Shown here piece after piece: positions 42,826 to 55,600 of a stretch of 64,000 bases of DNA. Each line of letters starts with the position of its first letter. Positions within the stretch are counted from its first letter, which is position 1. Below the pieces are notes generated by a model that was not told the origin of the DNA, ran no database searches, and was given only the letters and a program-made list of their open reading frames with translations. The position numbers were made by a program, and so were the translations under genes. The DNA comes from Schizochytrium sp. CCTCC M209059 (Eukaryota > Sar > Bigyra > Thraustochytrida > Thraustochytriidae): positions 5,320-69,319 of the forward strand of contig KN805407.1 of NCBI GenBank assembly GCA_000818945.1. The letters are read 5' to 3'.

Positions 42826-44400
42826 GCATCACAGCAACTGCGCTTCCGAGTTTGCGAGGAGGGAGAGCGCTTGAAATAAAAAATATAAAAAGGAGCCTCC
42901 GCAGGGTGGAAGGCCTGCTTGCCAAAGTGGCTGGCTCCAAGCGCCGAAATGGGCGAGGGAATTTACTCCTGAGAAAGACCCGTGCGTACGGACGCCTCCC
43001 AGTGACGGCTGTGGATGGATGAGTAGTGACACAAACAAAGTCAGCAGGAAGGAAGGTCGTCTCTGTCTGAAGCGTTTTTGCAAGAAAAGAATTGGCGCGA
43101 AGCTTTCTCGTCGCGCTAGAGGGTCGTTCAGAAAGAAGAAGGATAAGGCAACAGGCGCGCTGGTCCACACTCAATGCTTGATCTCATCATGCTTTGCAAG
43201 TGAAGCACAGTCAGTCGACTCTCCTTGTTAGCAACATGCAAGCTGCACTTGGCATGGCTGCTTCCACTGCCTCTGGCAGTGGCGGAACTCAGAAGTTGAA
43301 GAGAGAAGAGGAGAGAGAGTGAGAAAGAGTCTGAGAAAGACACTTTAAGCTGCAATTGGCGCGTTCGGCCGGGCTCCGACGCAGACCGAGCGCGTGCATT
43401 CACTAACATTTCCACAAGCGGACCAGGCGTACGCCTTTTGCCGATGAATTTTCTTTTTACAAAACCTACCTATGTTTCAGAACCGATGGCAAGCTTCCTC
43501 GTCCTGGGAAGCTCCTCGTGTGTGTCATGCTCAGCGAGCCTGTTGACGGCAGCGCGGCCCGGGCGTAAGGATGCTGGTGTTCTTTTTACTTTCAGCGTAC
43601 TGAAGGGCCAGTGGCGGTTCCTGGCGAAGGCCACTCACTGGATTCGGCGACTTTCGCTCCACTGCACTACTACCTGCGTGGATTTGAGGAAAGTCCCAGA
43701 TGATGGCTGGTCAAAATTCGCACGCCGGCGCTCGCAAAGATTGGCCGTCGACCCAAGTCCACCAAGATGTCAGAGCCGAGCGAGGCAGCCAGCCATCGCG
43801 ACATTTTATTTACGCCAGCGCGGGTTGGCAGAGCCGCGAGAGAGAAACGTCAGCATTGTCTCTGAAAGAAGAAGGAAAAGAAGAAGGAGAAGATTGCAAG
43901 TACACAAGAAGCGTTTCGTGGCGGTTTCGATCTTTGCTATCTTGTCTGGGGCACGCACGGCCACTGTAGACCTGGACCGGCGGCGGGAAACGGTGAAGTT
44001 GACTGTCTGTGCCGATTTTTACTCATTCGATCGATCGATCGAGCGGGTGGGCGAACCGACCGAGAGCTACCACTCTGTCAGTGATGAGGCCAGCATCGGA
44101 AGCTTACGATCGGGACCGGGGATTTATTTTAGCGTCGCGAATCGTCGTCCGTCGTCAGCACGACGGAGCAATCTCGTTGCTCGACAGCGGTGCGAGCGGC
44201 TTGGGTCGCGAACTGGAGGCAGGAAGACTTAACGCGAACACACGCACAGGAATCTGAACGCGCGGCTCGGCTTCCGGGGCTCTGTTCTATTTGTGGTTGC
44301 TCGGTGGTTTTTCTCTCCTGGGTAAGTATAGAATCATGGCAAGTTGATTGTAGTCGGCAGAACTCAGCTCAAAGTCTCGAGTCTTGGGCGGCTCCGTCCT
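42826..44400. other. Gene-poor sequence, left part
   Basis: AAAAAATATAAAAAGG at about 42879-42894 is a TATA-like element with no clear gene after it. A plus-strand frame of about 260 codons (43438-44232) has arginine-rich, family-less composition and I do not accept it. GATC and CGATCGATCGAG repeats lie near 44029-44044. Confidence 0.4.
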
Positions 44401-47400
44401 CCACGCACGCTGCGGGAGCACACCTCCTCCGCTTACGCTCTCTCCCTACCTCCTGTTCCTCCTCCTGGCATGGAAGCCGCACGCGCACTTGTGACTGAGG
44501 GCCCGACGTGGGGCGTGAGGAGCCCGCAGCGGCCCGCACCTCCACAGCGGCGAGTCAGCCCGCAAGCTTGGGGCGACCGCTGAATCGCGCGCGCCGAACG
44601 GAGGAGGAGGAGGAGGACGCATGGACGCCGCGGCGCGGATAGAAATGAAATGGATGGGTGCATGGATGCATCACGATGCGCGCCGCCGCCGCCGCCGCCG
44701 CCGCCGTCGCGCGCTGCAGCGACAGCGGCCTCGGCCGGCACGCACACGCACTCGCACTCGCACTCGCACTCGCACTCGCACGTAGACGATCTGTCCTGCG
44801 CAGCGCGCGCCTCTGCTTGCGTTGATTGATCTGCTCGCTTTTGCGCGCGCTCTTGCTCGCTTTCGTTCTTTCTTCTTTGCCTCCTCGACGGGGGCTCGGA
44901 ACGAGGTTTTCGCTGCGAGCGAAAGAAGGTAGAGGTACTTTTGGGGGAGGAGGTCTATATCTGTCTGTCTCGCGGCGCTGGCGAGGAACTCAAGCACTGC
45001 GTGTGAGTAGCAGAGCAGCCGAGGCAGTTAGTTGGTCATGAAAGAACGTACGAATGGAAAGGCATGGAATGGAGGACCGAACGAATGGATGGCCACGCAC
45101 GGACGGGCGGGCGGGCAGCATGGATTTTGTGCGCTGGCCATAGGTGGTTAGTTCGTTCGTAGGTGCGTGCGTGCGTGCGTTCGATAACTTTGTTTGCTCG
45201 CTCGTTGCAGTTGGTGTTTTTCTTTTGTACAAAATCTTTCTCATCAGAGAGAACGGACGACCTTTCCAGTCGAGCTCAATTTCCGGCCTTGACCGCGACC
45301 GCACGTGGTGGCAAGGCCCGCGCCGGGCGGCGTCTGGACCTTGTCTGCCTCTCCCTCTCTCTCAGCTGCATCTGCTCTCTGGCGTGGCAGACGTTCCGAG
45401 CGCGGCATCGAGGACGCCCGCCAGCGAAGATCGCCCGCCAGCCTTATACATGGCCACAGTCAGCTAGCTAGCTGCTCGGGGCGGTCCGTCCCGCGCACAT
45501 GTCCCGAGAGTCGATTCGCCCAACCCCTTCTCCTCCTCAGGCTGCCTTGCTCAACACCCTGCACATCAAGAGGCTGCACGCGGCAGCAGACACGTTGAAT
45601 GCAATGTACTAGGGCCTAGGCCTGGTGCATTCATTGCATTGCAATGTAAAAGCGGAGGCAGAGATGAAGGGAGGGGCGTTATCCGGGGTTCTCTCGGTCG
45701 GGATCTGGGCCAGTCCGCTGCCGGCCGTGCGGCGAGCGGCCCAGGCCGGGTTCGTAAATCACCCAGTCGCCGCGAGCGGTTCTGCTTGCTCCGGACGCAA
45801 GCGGGCCTCGCGAGCACAGCGGCAGGGCGCGGGCGGAGTCACGGCGCGGCAAGATCGAGCTGCCCTTGCGGCCAAAACTTTAAAAGCCCCGCCTAGGCAA
45901 CCAACCACCGACCACCGCGCTCGCAAAAGGCCGCCCACAGCTGGCCGCCGTCTGTACTGCCAGGCCGTCGCGCAGCTGCGGGAGATCCCGTAATTCAGCG
46001 CGCGGGTGTGCGCCGCCGCTCTTCCCTGCTTTCGAAACGCAACGGGAATGAGCTGTGTCTGGCCGGCCCTCTTTGACTCCTCCCGTCTCGGCTGCCGTCT
46101 CGGCTCGGGCTTCAGGCCTCTTGATCACGGTCGCTCCGCCGGCCCGGGCGCAGGCCTGTCTACTCGTTGCCGGTCGCGGCCCGAATCTTTGGCCAGCTGC
46201 GAGGCCTGGTCGCTCCAGGCGCCAGCGGCAGCGGCAGCGCCTCCTTGCGGCAGGCTTCAAGTTCTTCTCTCTCGTCACCGGTCACCGTGCCCGTAGGCTA
46301 AGTAGTAGGCCTATTCTTCACGCGAGCACTGCATGAAAAGTCTGTCCCTGGCGCACCCCCGTGTGCGCGACGCTCCCCGCCCTCTCGTTCGTGCGCTCGC
46401 TCGGGGCTGCGGTTGGGCCTGCAACGACGGAGGCGCGAAGACGAAGGCGCGAAGAAGACGAAGGCGCGAAGCGCGCCCAGAGCACTGCGCTGCCGGCCAG
46501 CGAGCGCATCCCCCGCGATGACGTCGCCGCCACTGCTGCGTTCACACCGCCGCCTCGCTTGCCGTGCCCCAAAGTCTTCTTTTTCACGAGTCCTTTCTTT
46601 CTTTCTTTCTTTCTTATCATTTTCTTTCTTTCTTTCTTTTCATTTTCTTTCGCTCTTTCGCCCCGCGCTGTTTGCCTCTATTGGGCCTGGCGGCGCACAC
46701 GGGGCGTCCGAAACAGAGCGCTCGCTTGCTCGCCCGCTCCAGCCGTGGCCGTCGCTCGCACCGAGGCTGTGCGCCCCTCTGCGCGGCGCTGCAGCGCTGA
46801 GCTGGCCAGGCCCCACCCGCGAGATGCGTGGCCGACAGACCAGGGCCTGGCGCCCGCGAACCGGCGTGGCGTTTGTCAGTTGGACGCTCGGCTTGCTTGC
46901 TTCCTTGCTTTGTTCTTGCTTTACAATTAGTTTCTTGCTCCGCGTGAACGCCGCGGACTCGAACTGAATGGACGAATGTAAAAGCCAAGCCAAGCCAAGC
47001 CAAGCCAAGCCCGCGGCCGCGAGCGTTTCTTCGCCTCTGGCCGCGCGACGCGAGCGAGGAGGGAAAACGGGAGGACTTGAAGGCAGGGATGGAGGAGGCT
47101 AGACGCTACCGGCGGGCTTCTAAGGGCCCGCTTCATTCCTCCTTGCGCATTCTGCGGAAAACAAGAACAACAAAAAAAATGTTTCATTCTTTTCTTTGTT
47201 TCCTTTGGTCCAAAGGAGACAGCCACCAGGCTTCAAGCGCTGCGTGCGTGCGTGCGTGCGTGCAGGATTTCGGCGGCTGACCGTGCCGTGGCTGGGGGCG
47301 GCGTAGCCGCTGCGCTCACTGTCAAAAAACCAACCTGCGACGGCAACCACTCGACCGCGCCGCATCACTGGCCGCACACCCGCCGTCCCCGCCGCTTCGA

Positions 47401-48003
47401 GGATGCTCCTGCGTCGCGTAGGGGTCCAGGGACACACAGGCAGGCACGCAGGCGCACACCTTGGGTGGGGTCACTCTTTGGCTTGCACGAGAAAGAAATG
47501 AGGGTAGGCCCAAGCTCTTCTCGGCTCTGCTCGGCTCTTGTCTGCCCTGCCCTGCTCTGCTCTACTCTGCTCGGCTCGGCTCGTCTCAGCGCCGCGAAGA
47601 ATGGCGTTTCTTTTCATGCTAGCATTCGTTCGCATCGCCATACAGCGTATGAAAAGCGGCGTTGTAGACTGCGATGAGGCTGGTGTGGCCGGTCGCTGGC
47701 TTGGCCGCAGCAAGAATCGTTTTTCGAGTTCTTATCGTCCCATCCATCATCCCTCCACCTTAGCAATTTACAACATCATAATTTTTTCTTGCCTTCAAGC
47801 GCTCCAAAGCACCGTACGTCGATCGTCACCGGCCAATAAATGAGCAACCAATACCAGCGGCCACTGCGGCAAATTGACAAAGCGATGGTTTCGAAAAGGT
47901 TCGCTTCGCCACACTGCCGCCAATCTCCCCTGACCCCGAAAAGTCAGTCGCCAAGAAACGCTCTCGGTTTCATGACTCACCCGGGCGCCGTGGCCAGGGA
48001 TGC
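44401..48003. other. Gene-poor, microsatellite-rich sequence
   Basis: Tracts include GCC near 44681-44706, CACTCG hexamers near 44747-44780, TTTC near 46596-46655, AAGCC pentamers near 46982-47010, TGCG near 47241-47262, and CTCTG/CTCGG pentamers near 47516-47588. The sequence between them is GC-rich with frequent Cys/Arg/Ala-rich chance frames on both strands. I found no family features, no long codon-biased frame and no convincing exon series. Confidence 0.5.
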
Positions 48004-48155
48004 GCTGCGCTGCGATGTGATGTGATGTGATGCGATGTGATGTGATCTGATGTGCTGTGATGTGATTTGCTATGTTGCGATGCGATGCGATGCGATACGA
48101 TGCGCTGCGCTGCGATGTACTGTGATGTGATGTGCTGTAATGCGATGCGATGCGA
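48004..48155. repeat. GATGT/GATGC pentanucleotide array
   Basis: About 150 bp built from 5-bp units GATGT, GATGC, GCTGC and variants, with frequent single-base changes. It is directly visible as a period-5 pattern. No gene is associated. Confidence 0.8.
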
Positions 48156-50402
48156 GGCTTTCTTGAAGTTCGCAGGGTCGGCGGCCGCGCCGAACGAACT
48201 TCAGAGGTAGGCCTTTCTTGGACGTTTCATGACCCGGTACGAGGCCTCAGCGCGGAGCCCTGAGAAGTCTGCGGTCGCGTACCTCTGAATCCTGCCTCCT
48301 GAGCTCTGTCCAGCCGCCGAGGATTGCCTTCCTCGGCTTCTGGCGATCGGGCCTCGCCACGCCACACCGCTCCATCGCTCCACCGCTCCATCGCTCCACC
48401 GCTTGCATACTTGCTTGGCTGCTCGGCTGCTCGGCTAGTTGCTCGCGTTGCTCGCGATCGCGCTTCGGAAGGCTGCCTCGAGTTTCTCTTGCCGCCATCG
48501 TTGTTCGAAGTCAGGTAGGTTCACGCTCCTGCTTGCACGCGCCGCGTCTTCACGCGGAGGCCATATTGCCCACCTCGTAGAACCGCAGCGAATAACGGGC
48601 TGGAAGGCAAGAAAGTATGCCGCTTCGACGACTATCTTCAGAAGTTATACATACAGACGTGGCGGCTCCGCCAGCCCGCGCGCTGGCCGCTGCCGCCGAA
48701 GAAACAGCCCGCCCCGCCAGCGAAGCTCGTGCTCCCGCGGGCTCGGGCGCGCCCTCCTGCGTGCGTGCGGCCAGCGAGGTCTCTCTCTCCGCGGCGCGAA
48801 GAGCTTTGCCGCTACCGGTGACGCGGGACGATTCAGCACTGGCTTCGCGCGGCGGCTTCCTCTGCGGCCCTCCAGAGGGGACCCACCCCAGCGGTCGCGG
48901 CGGCGTCACCGGGCCCGATCTCTGAGCTTCGTGTCCCTCGGCCTCTTTCACCCTCGCCCTCTCCGCGGCCAGTCGCCGTGGTTGCTGTTGGCCGCTGCTG
49001 CTGCCGCTGCCGCTGCCGCTGCCGCTGCCGCACCCTTTCGCGCTATCCTCCGGCAGGCCGAGCCACGCCCGCACGCCTGCCTGGCTGAGCTAGCTGCTGC
49101 TGACTGCCCGAGGCTGGCGTAGCGCTCGGGGTTTTCAAGGAAACGGAAATAGCCAGAGAAGAAGAAAAAAAAGAAAGAAAGAAGAAAAGAAAGAAAGGCC
49201 CACAAAGATACTAGCACAAAGTTATCGAAACGAGGCAGCCAGTAGCCAGCCAGCCTGCCAGCCAGCCAGCCAACAAGCCTGCAGCCAGCCAGCCAGCCAG
49301 CCAGCCTGCCAGCATGGCCAGCCTCGCATGCATGCTCGAGCCAGGTACGCGGGCCGGCAGCGCTGCCCTGGACTGGCGGCCGCGGAGGAAGCGCCGGGCG
49401 CGAGGCCTGCCGCGCTGCTCTTCCCGGTCGCAGCGCAGGCGGAGCGGAGGAGAGCAGAGCAGGCCGCTGACCTGCGCCGCTGAATTCGTCCCTCGCGGCG
49501 TCCCTTCCCGCGACGCCCCGCAGCTCGCCCTTCCTCCTTCCACAGTGCGCAATCCTCTTTCTTCCCTAGGGAATATGGCGACTCCTGCGGGCGCCACTCG
49601 TGTCGTATACTGCCGACCGCGCCCACAGCGCGCGCGGCGGAGGGCGCCAGAGGGGGCTCCTCCCAGGCCGAAGACTCTGAACCTCGGCGCGCCATGCAGT
49701 GAGGGAGGGCGGGTAGAACTTTGAATGAACTCGCAAAATTCCGCGCTGAGACGGCCGCAAGGTCAGAGGCCTGGCCTGTCTGCCTCTCGCTCCCTCCCTC
49801 GCGGCGCGTGCGCGAGGTCTGGCCGACAAAGGCCAGCGCTGCGCTGCGCTGCGCTGCGCTGCGCTGCGCTGCGCTGCGCTGCGCTGCGCTGTGCAGAGCG
49901 GCCGCGGAGGGCGCGCCTCTGGCTGTTTGCCTTTCTCTAACGACCGGCCGGGGGCTGCTGGCTGCTGGCTGCTGGCTGGCTGCACTGCTGGCCGCTCCTA
50001 TTCTTCCCCACAGCGCCGCGCTCTGGCGCCCTCTCTGTCTCGCTGCACACTGGATTCAGCGCTGCGCTTCCCGCCCGCTCCTTCTTTCGAATTCTCCTTT
50101 CTTTTCTTTTTTTCTTTTTTTTGTTTTCTTTGCTTTTCTTTTCTTTTGTTTTCTTTCGTTTCTTTTCTTTACTTTTCTTACCTTTTCTTTTCTTCTTTTT
50201 CTTCTTCTTCTTACCTTTTCTTTCCTCCCTTGCTCGTGATCGCCGCGCAGCCTCGAAGTGCCTGGCGCCTCGCACTTCCCGGCCGCGCCGCGCGTTACCG
50301 CGAGGCCTTCCCATCAGCCGCCCGCCGAGGAAGGCTCCTCGCGCTCCCCTTTCCATCCCCACGCTTCTCAGGTCTCCTTCACCTTTCTTTTCTTTTCTTT
50401 TC

Positions 50403-50434
<32 letters not shown>

Positions 50435-50955
50435 CGCCTCGAGCCCGCGTCCTGATTGATTCTGATTCATCCCCGTTCTCTCCCTCCCCCGCGTTCTCGC
50501 CTTCTCCCCGCGCGGCACGCACGCACGCACGCACGCATGCATGCATGCATGCCACGCCATGCCGTGCAGCGCACGCCCCCTCCCTCCGCCGCCGCCGCAA
50601 GTAGTTCGACGCCGCCGTTCGATCCGATTCGGTCGGCTCGAGTTCGACTCGCCTCCGCCCTCCCCCGCCTTCCTTCCTTGCTTCCTTGCTTGCTTGCTTG
50701 CTTCCTCCCTCCCGCTCGTTCGGCGCGGCCTCCAAGGCAGGCAGGCAGAAAGCCGCAGAGGGAGGGAGGCCGAGGCGGCGCAAGCAGGGCGGCGAGGCGC
50801 GGCCGCCTTGGCAAGCAGGGAAAAGCGCGCAAGGCGCGGCAGTCCCGCGGCGCCGGAGAAGCAAACCCGCAACACCGTCGCGCAGGGACCCTGCCCGCGC
50901 ACGCCCGGACTTCAAGCAACAAGAACAGGTACGTGAACACGAGATCGCGACTGCG
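48156..50955. other. Gene-poor, microsatellite-rich sequence
   Basis: Tracts include GCTCCATC/GCTCCACC (48367-48402), GCTGCC hexamers (about 48994-49030), AGCC tetramers (about 49247-49316), TGCGC pentamers (about 49838-49890), CTGGCTG (about 49955-49985), a TTTTCTTT-rich pyrimidine tract (50095-50225), TTTTC pentamers (about 50386-50437), GCAC/GCATGC (50516-50552) and TTGC (about 50680-50705). Long minus-strand Lys/Arg-rich frames across the pyrimidine tracts are chance. No supported gene. Confidence 0.5.
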
Positions 50956-51039
50956 ATGGAGTCGAATGGAATGGGGGATGAGATGCCTGCCGGTGGCAGC
51001 GAGCTCAAGCTTGCGTCGCGACGCGTCGATGATCTCGAG
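50956..51039 (+). other. Weak candidate first exon (28 codons)
   Basis: ATG at 50956 opens a frame reading MESNGMGDEMPAGGSELKLA and then SRRVDDLE, ending at a plausible GTGCGT donor at 51040. The composition is more protein-like than its surroundings, and the open frame extends upstream through FKQQEQVREHEIATA. I could not find a matching downstream exon before the H+-ATPase gene. It may be a leader or relic. Confidence 0.15.
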
Positions 51040-52695
51040 GTGCGTGCATGCACAGCACGCGGGATTTGAAAATTCGCGCGATGCTGAGCGATGCTGAGCG
51101 ATGCTGCGGCTGCTGCTGGCGCCAACGCCGCCATTCCCACCAAGCCCGCCCCGCTCCGCCTTCTTCTCCTCTTCTTCACCCCGACACCCGCCACGCCCGC
51201 CTCCACGAGCTGTCTCTGCCGTCGAGTCTCCGCGGCCGGGGCCTGTTCGGCCAGGGCGCCACAATTTGCCAGCACGCGGAGAATGTGGTTGATTGAACTC
51301 GTTCGAACGAACGAACGAACGAACGACATCATGATGACACGACACGAACGACCGGCCGCGACGAGGAGGAACTCGCACAGCGTGCTCCTCTGCATTGCAC
51401 TGCACTGCACTGCTCTGCATTGCATTGCATTGCAGGCGTCCCTGCCTGCGTCTGTCGCGCCGCCATGATTCGAGGCGACGCACGCGCACGTTCGCTGGCA
51501 CGCTCTCCCGCGCGTCCTGATCGCCTCCACGCACGCATGCATGCACTTGCATTATTGCGTCCAGGCGTGCGCGAGGGTGGACGCCGCCCGACATGACGGC
51601 GTTCTCGCGCGGGTCGTCCTCTGCGCCTCACCCGCCCGCTGTCATGTCAATCAATCAGCCCATCCGCCCTCCGTTCATTCCTCGCAGCGCAGCGCAGCGC
51701 TCTGCCGGTCGGTGGCGTGCGTGGTCCGTGGCCCTCTCGCATCGCTTTCATGAGCATCTCGGGGCCTGCTTCGCCCGCTCGCGCCGCCAGCACCGCTTCC
51801 TGCCTCTCTGCGCCTCTTCCTGCGCCCGCCGACCAGGCCTTGCTCGCGAGAGCAGCTCGGCTTTGCCATGCTTTGCATTGCATTGCATTGGATTGCATTG
51901 CATTGGTTTGCATTGCATTGCATTGGATTCCTCCGCGTTGAATTGCATTGCATTGCATTGGATTCCTCCGCGTTGCATTGCATTGCATTTGCATTCTTTG
52001 CGTTGCAGGCCGCTTTGGCGCCCTTGCGCTCTGTCTGTGGTCAAGGGAGCGGTCGCAGGCCGTAGGGAACCGAATGCCGTTAGCGGGAAGGAGGCGCGGG
52101 TTTCTTCCGGTTTCCGGCGAGGAGGAAGGGAGAAGAGGAATGAGGCGTCGAGCTCTGCTCTGCTTGTTTTTGCGCTTTCTTCTTTCTTTCATTCTCTCTC
52201 TCTACCTCTGAGCAGGCGCGGATACGATCGATGGCCGAGGAGGAGGAGGCACAGTGAAGCGAGGAACTGCGTGCAGGCAGGGTGATCGCGGCGAAGCGAG
52301 GCCAAGAAAGAAACGCTTGCGCGGACGCGCCGGCGCAGAGGCTTGCTTGCTAGGCTAGCTGGCTAGCTAGCTGGCTCGCTGGCCGTCTTGCCGCGAGTTG
52401 ACGTTCGCGGGGAGCAGTTTCAGGTCCCCGACGGAGTCCAAGCTCTTTCTTTGTCTAGAGCTGGCGCTCGCTCGCGTGGTAGTGGAAGCAGGGGCAGGCA
52501 CAGAGAGAGAGAGAGAGAGAAGAGAGAGGGGCCTGGGGAACAAAACCAATCATGAAAAAAGGGAAGAACGGCTGAACCTGAGAAACAGAACGAAACTGAC
52601 TGAATCCATCCCATCGCGCGATCGCTCGATCGACTGTTGACCAAAACCAAACAGCCAACGCAGAGAAGCGTACAGAACCAGGAACAACATCCAAG
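51040..52695. other. Gene-poor sequence leading to the H+-ATPase promoter
   Basis: Tracts include GAAC (51302-51327), ACTGC/TTGCA pentamers (51390-51435), the long TTGCA array listed separately, GCTAGCTG (about 52347-52382) and GA (52503-52530). The last few hundred bases should hold the H+-ATPase promoter and 5' UTR. No TATA box is convincing. CGATCGCTCGATCGA lies at 52618-52632. Confidence 0.5.
51866..52008. repeat. TTGCA pentanucleotide array with internal duplication
   Basis: An array of TTGCA units with TTGGA and TTTGCA variants. Within it a block ending GGATTCCTCCGCGTTG occurs twice (about 51928-51943 and 51959-51974), each followed by more TTGCA units, so a ~31-bp higher-order unit was duplicated. 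Shorter copies of the same pentamer lie at 51410-51435 and, inverted, near 45636-45648 and 63748-63765. Confidence 0.8.
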
Positions 52696-55600
52696 ATGAG
52701 CCTCGAGGAGGGCAAAGCCGCGTCCTCGACGCCTGCCCCCATGGAGGAGACCGCGTCCAACGCGACCCTGACGGAGCCTCCTCAAGAGGAGACCGCGGCC
52801 CCCGCCGCCACCGAGACCAAGCCCGAGGACGCTACGGCCACCAAGGAGGCGGCCGCTGCCTCGCCCGCTGAGCCTGCTGCCGCCGCACCCGCGGCCGTCC
52901 CGGCCGAGAAGGAGTCCCTCCATGCCATGAAGGAGCTCCAGAACCCCACCGCCCAGCGCCAGATGGATGACGCCGGTGATGATGACGAGTTCGACATTGC
53001 CGCCCTCACCATCGAGGAGGCCCTCGCCAAGTTCAACACCACCAAGGGTGGTCTCACCTCCGAGGAGGCCGCCAAGCGTCTCGAGCAGTACGGCCCCAAC
53101 GCCCTGCCCGAGACCGAGACCAACAAGTGCCTCCAGTTTCTCAGCTTCATGTGGAACCCTCTCTCCTGGGTCATGGAAGCCGCTGCTATTGTCGCCATCG
53201 TGCTCTCCAACGGCCCCCAACCGTACATCTTCCCCAACTCGCAGTGGAACAACTTTGACCCCAGCTTTGACTCCGGCAACCCGGACGTCGACGGCAACCC
53301 TCCCCCTGACTACCCTGACTTCATTGGTATTGTGCTGCTCCTCATTGCCAACTCGTGCATTGGCTACTACGAGGAGTCCAAGGCTGGTGATGCCGTCGCC
53401 GCTCTCATGGACCAGCTCAGCCCCGAGTGCTACGTCAAGCGCGACGGCGAGTGGAAGACCCTCCCTGCCAAGGACCTCGTCCCTGGTGATATCGTCACCA
53501 TCAAGCTTGGTGACATTATCCCCGCTGACATGAAGGTCCTCGAAGGTGAGCCCCTCAAGATCGATCAGGCCGGTCTTACCGGTGAGTCCCTCCCCGTCAC
53601 CAAGTCCCCCGGTGATGAGGTCTACTCCAGTTCCGTCGTCAAGCGCGGTGAGATCGACTGCATGGTCCATGCTACCGGTATCAACACCTTCTTCGGTAAG
53701 GCCGCCAACCTCGTCGGCAGCACCGAGGAGCACGGCCATCTCCAGCAGGTCCTGAGCGCCATCGGTCTCTTTTGCATGTCCTACATTGGCCTCTGGATCG
53801 TCATCGTCGTCATTGTCACCCCGTCCGCCTACACCTGGTACTACCGCGGCATCATCAACGTCGTGCTCGTCCTTCTCATCGGTGGTATCCCCATTGCCAT
53901 GCCTACCGTGCTTTCCGTCACCATGGCTCTCGGTGTCAACGAGCTCGCCAAGATGGACGCCATCGTCACCCGTATTACCGCTGTCGAGGAGATGGCCGGT
54001 ATGGATGTCCTCTGCTCTGACAAGACTGGTACGCTCACCCTCAACCAGCTCACCGTTGATACCCCCTCGGTCTGTGGCGAGTTCACTCCTTCCGAGGTTA
54101 TCCGCGCTGCCGCTCTCGCCGCCAAGCGTGAAGGTGACCCCGATGCCATCGACAAGTGCATTGCCGAAGCCGCCGTCGCCCAGGGCCTCAACTTTGACGA
54201 GTGGGAGGAGACGCACTTCTTTCCCTTTGACCCCGTTGGCAAGCGTACCCAGGCCACCCTCAAGCACAAGACCGAGGACAACCGCGTGTACGTTGTCTCC
54301 AAGGGCGCCCCCCAGGTCATGATCGACCTTGCCTGGAACGCCGACGAGATCCGCGTCGAGCAGGAAAAGCAGATTGACGACTTTGCCCTCCGTGGTCTCC
54401 GCGCCATTGGTGTCGCCGAGAAGCACGGAGAGGACGGCAAGTGGGAGTTCATGGGCCTTATCCCCCTCCTTGACCCGCCACGCCACGATACCAAGCAGAC
54501 CATTGACGAGGCCCAGCGTCTCGGTGTCAGCGTCAAGATGATTACCGGTGATCAGGTCGCTATCGGCAAGGAGACCGCCCGTCGCCTCGCCATGGGTGTC
54601 AACTTCCACAACGCCAAGATCCTCCGCTCCGAGTTCGTTGAAGGCATCCCCATTGTCGATATCGTCGAAGAGGCCGATGGATTCGGTGAGGTCTTCCCCG
54701 AGGATAAGTACCGCTGCGTCGAGATCCTTCGTCACTCCAAGCGCGGCCCCTTTGGTGGCAACCACGTTGTCGGTATGACTGGTGATGGTGTCAACGATGC
54801 CCCTGCCCTCAAGGCTGCCGATGTCGGTATTGCCGTCGCTGATGCTACCGATGCCGCTCGCGCCGCCAGTGACATGGTCCTTCTTACCCCCGGTCTCAAC
54901 GTCATCATCCACGCTATCATTGGTTCCCGCAAGATCTTCCAGCGCATGAAGAACTACGCCATGTACGCTTGCGCCACCACCGTCCGTATCGTCACCACCT
55001 TTGGTCTCCTCTGCGTTGCCTTCCAGTTCTCGTTCCCTCCCTTCATGGTCCTCATTATTGCCTACCTCAACGATGGTACTATTCTTACCATTTCCAAGGA
55101 TAACGCCTCGCCCTCGCCCACCCCTGACGCTTGGCGCCTCAAGGAGATCTTCTCCATCGGTGCCAACATCGGTATCTGGCTCACCCTCTCGACGGTCGTC
55201 TTCTTCATTGTCATTATCTACACTGACTTCTTTGACACCGTCGCCCCCAAGATGCCCGAGCTTATGGTCAAGGACGACCCCATTTGCTACTTTTACGAAT
55301 CTGCGACTGCTCAGGCCTGGGGTGCCGCCAACGGCTTTGCCGAGTGCGCTGCCGGCAGCATTTCTGATGCCTGCACGGCCGCCCTCCGCGCTGCCAGCTC
55401 TGCCATGAGCCCGGACCTTCGCTACGCCCCCAATAACGACTGCCTTTCCGCCTACCAGGCCACCTACGGTAACAACGATATCGGCCGCCGCCTGAATGCC
55501 GTCATCTACCTCCAGGTGTCCATCACTGGCCAGCTCGTCATCTTCTCTACCCGCTCGCGCACCTTCTTCTTCCAGGGCGCTCCCCCTTCGCCTTGGCTCA

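Noticed and set aside
43438..44232. 264-codon plus-strand frame
   Set aside because: Arg/Ser-rich with no domain, no conserved pattern and repeats (CGATCGATCG) inside; similar chance frames are common in this GC-rich block.
49937..51594. Long minus-strand Lys/Arg/Glu-rich frames (more than 300 codons)
   Set aside because: Produced by TTTTC and TTCTTT pyrimidine tracts read in antisense; low complexity with no domain.
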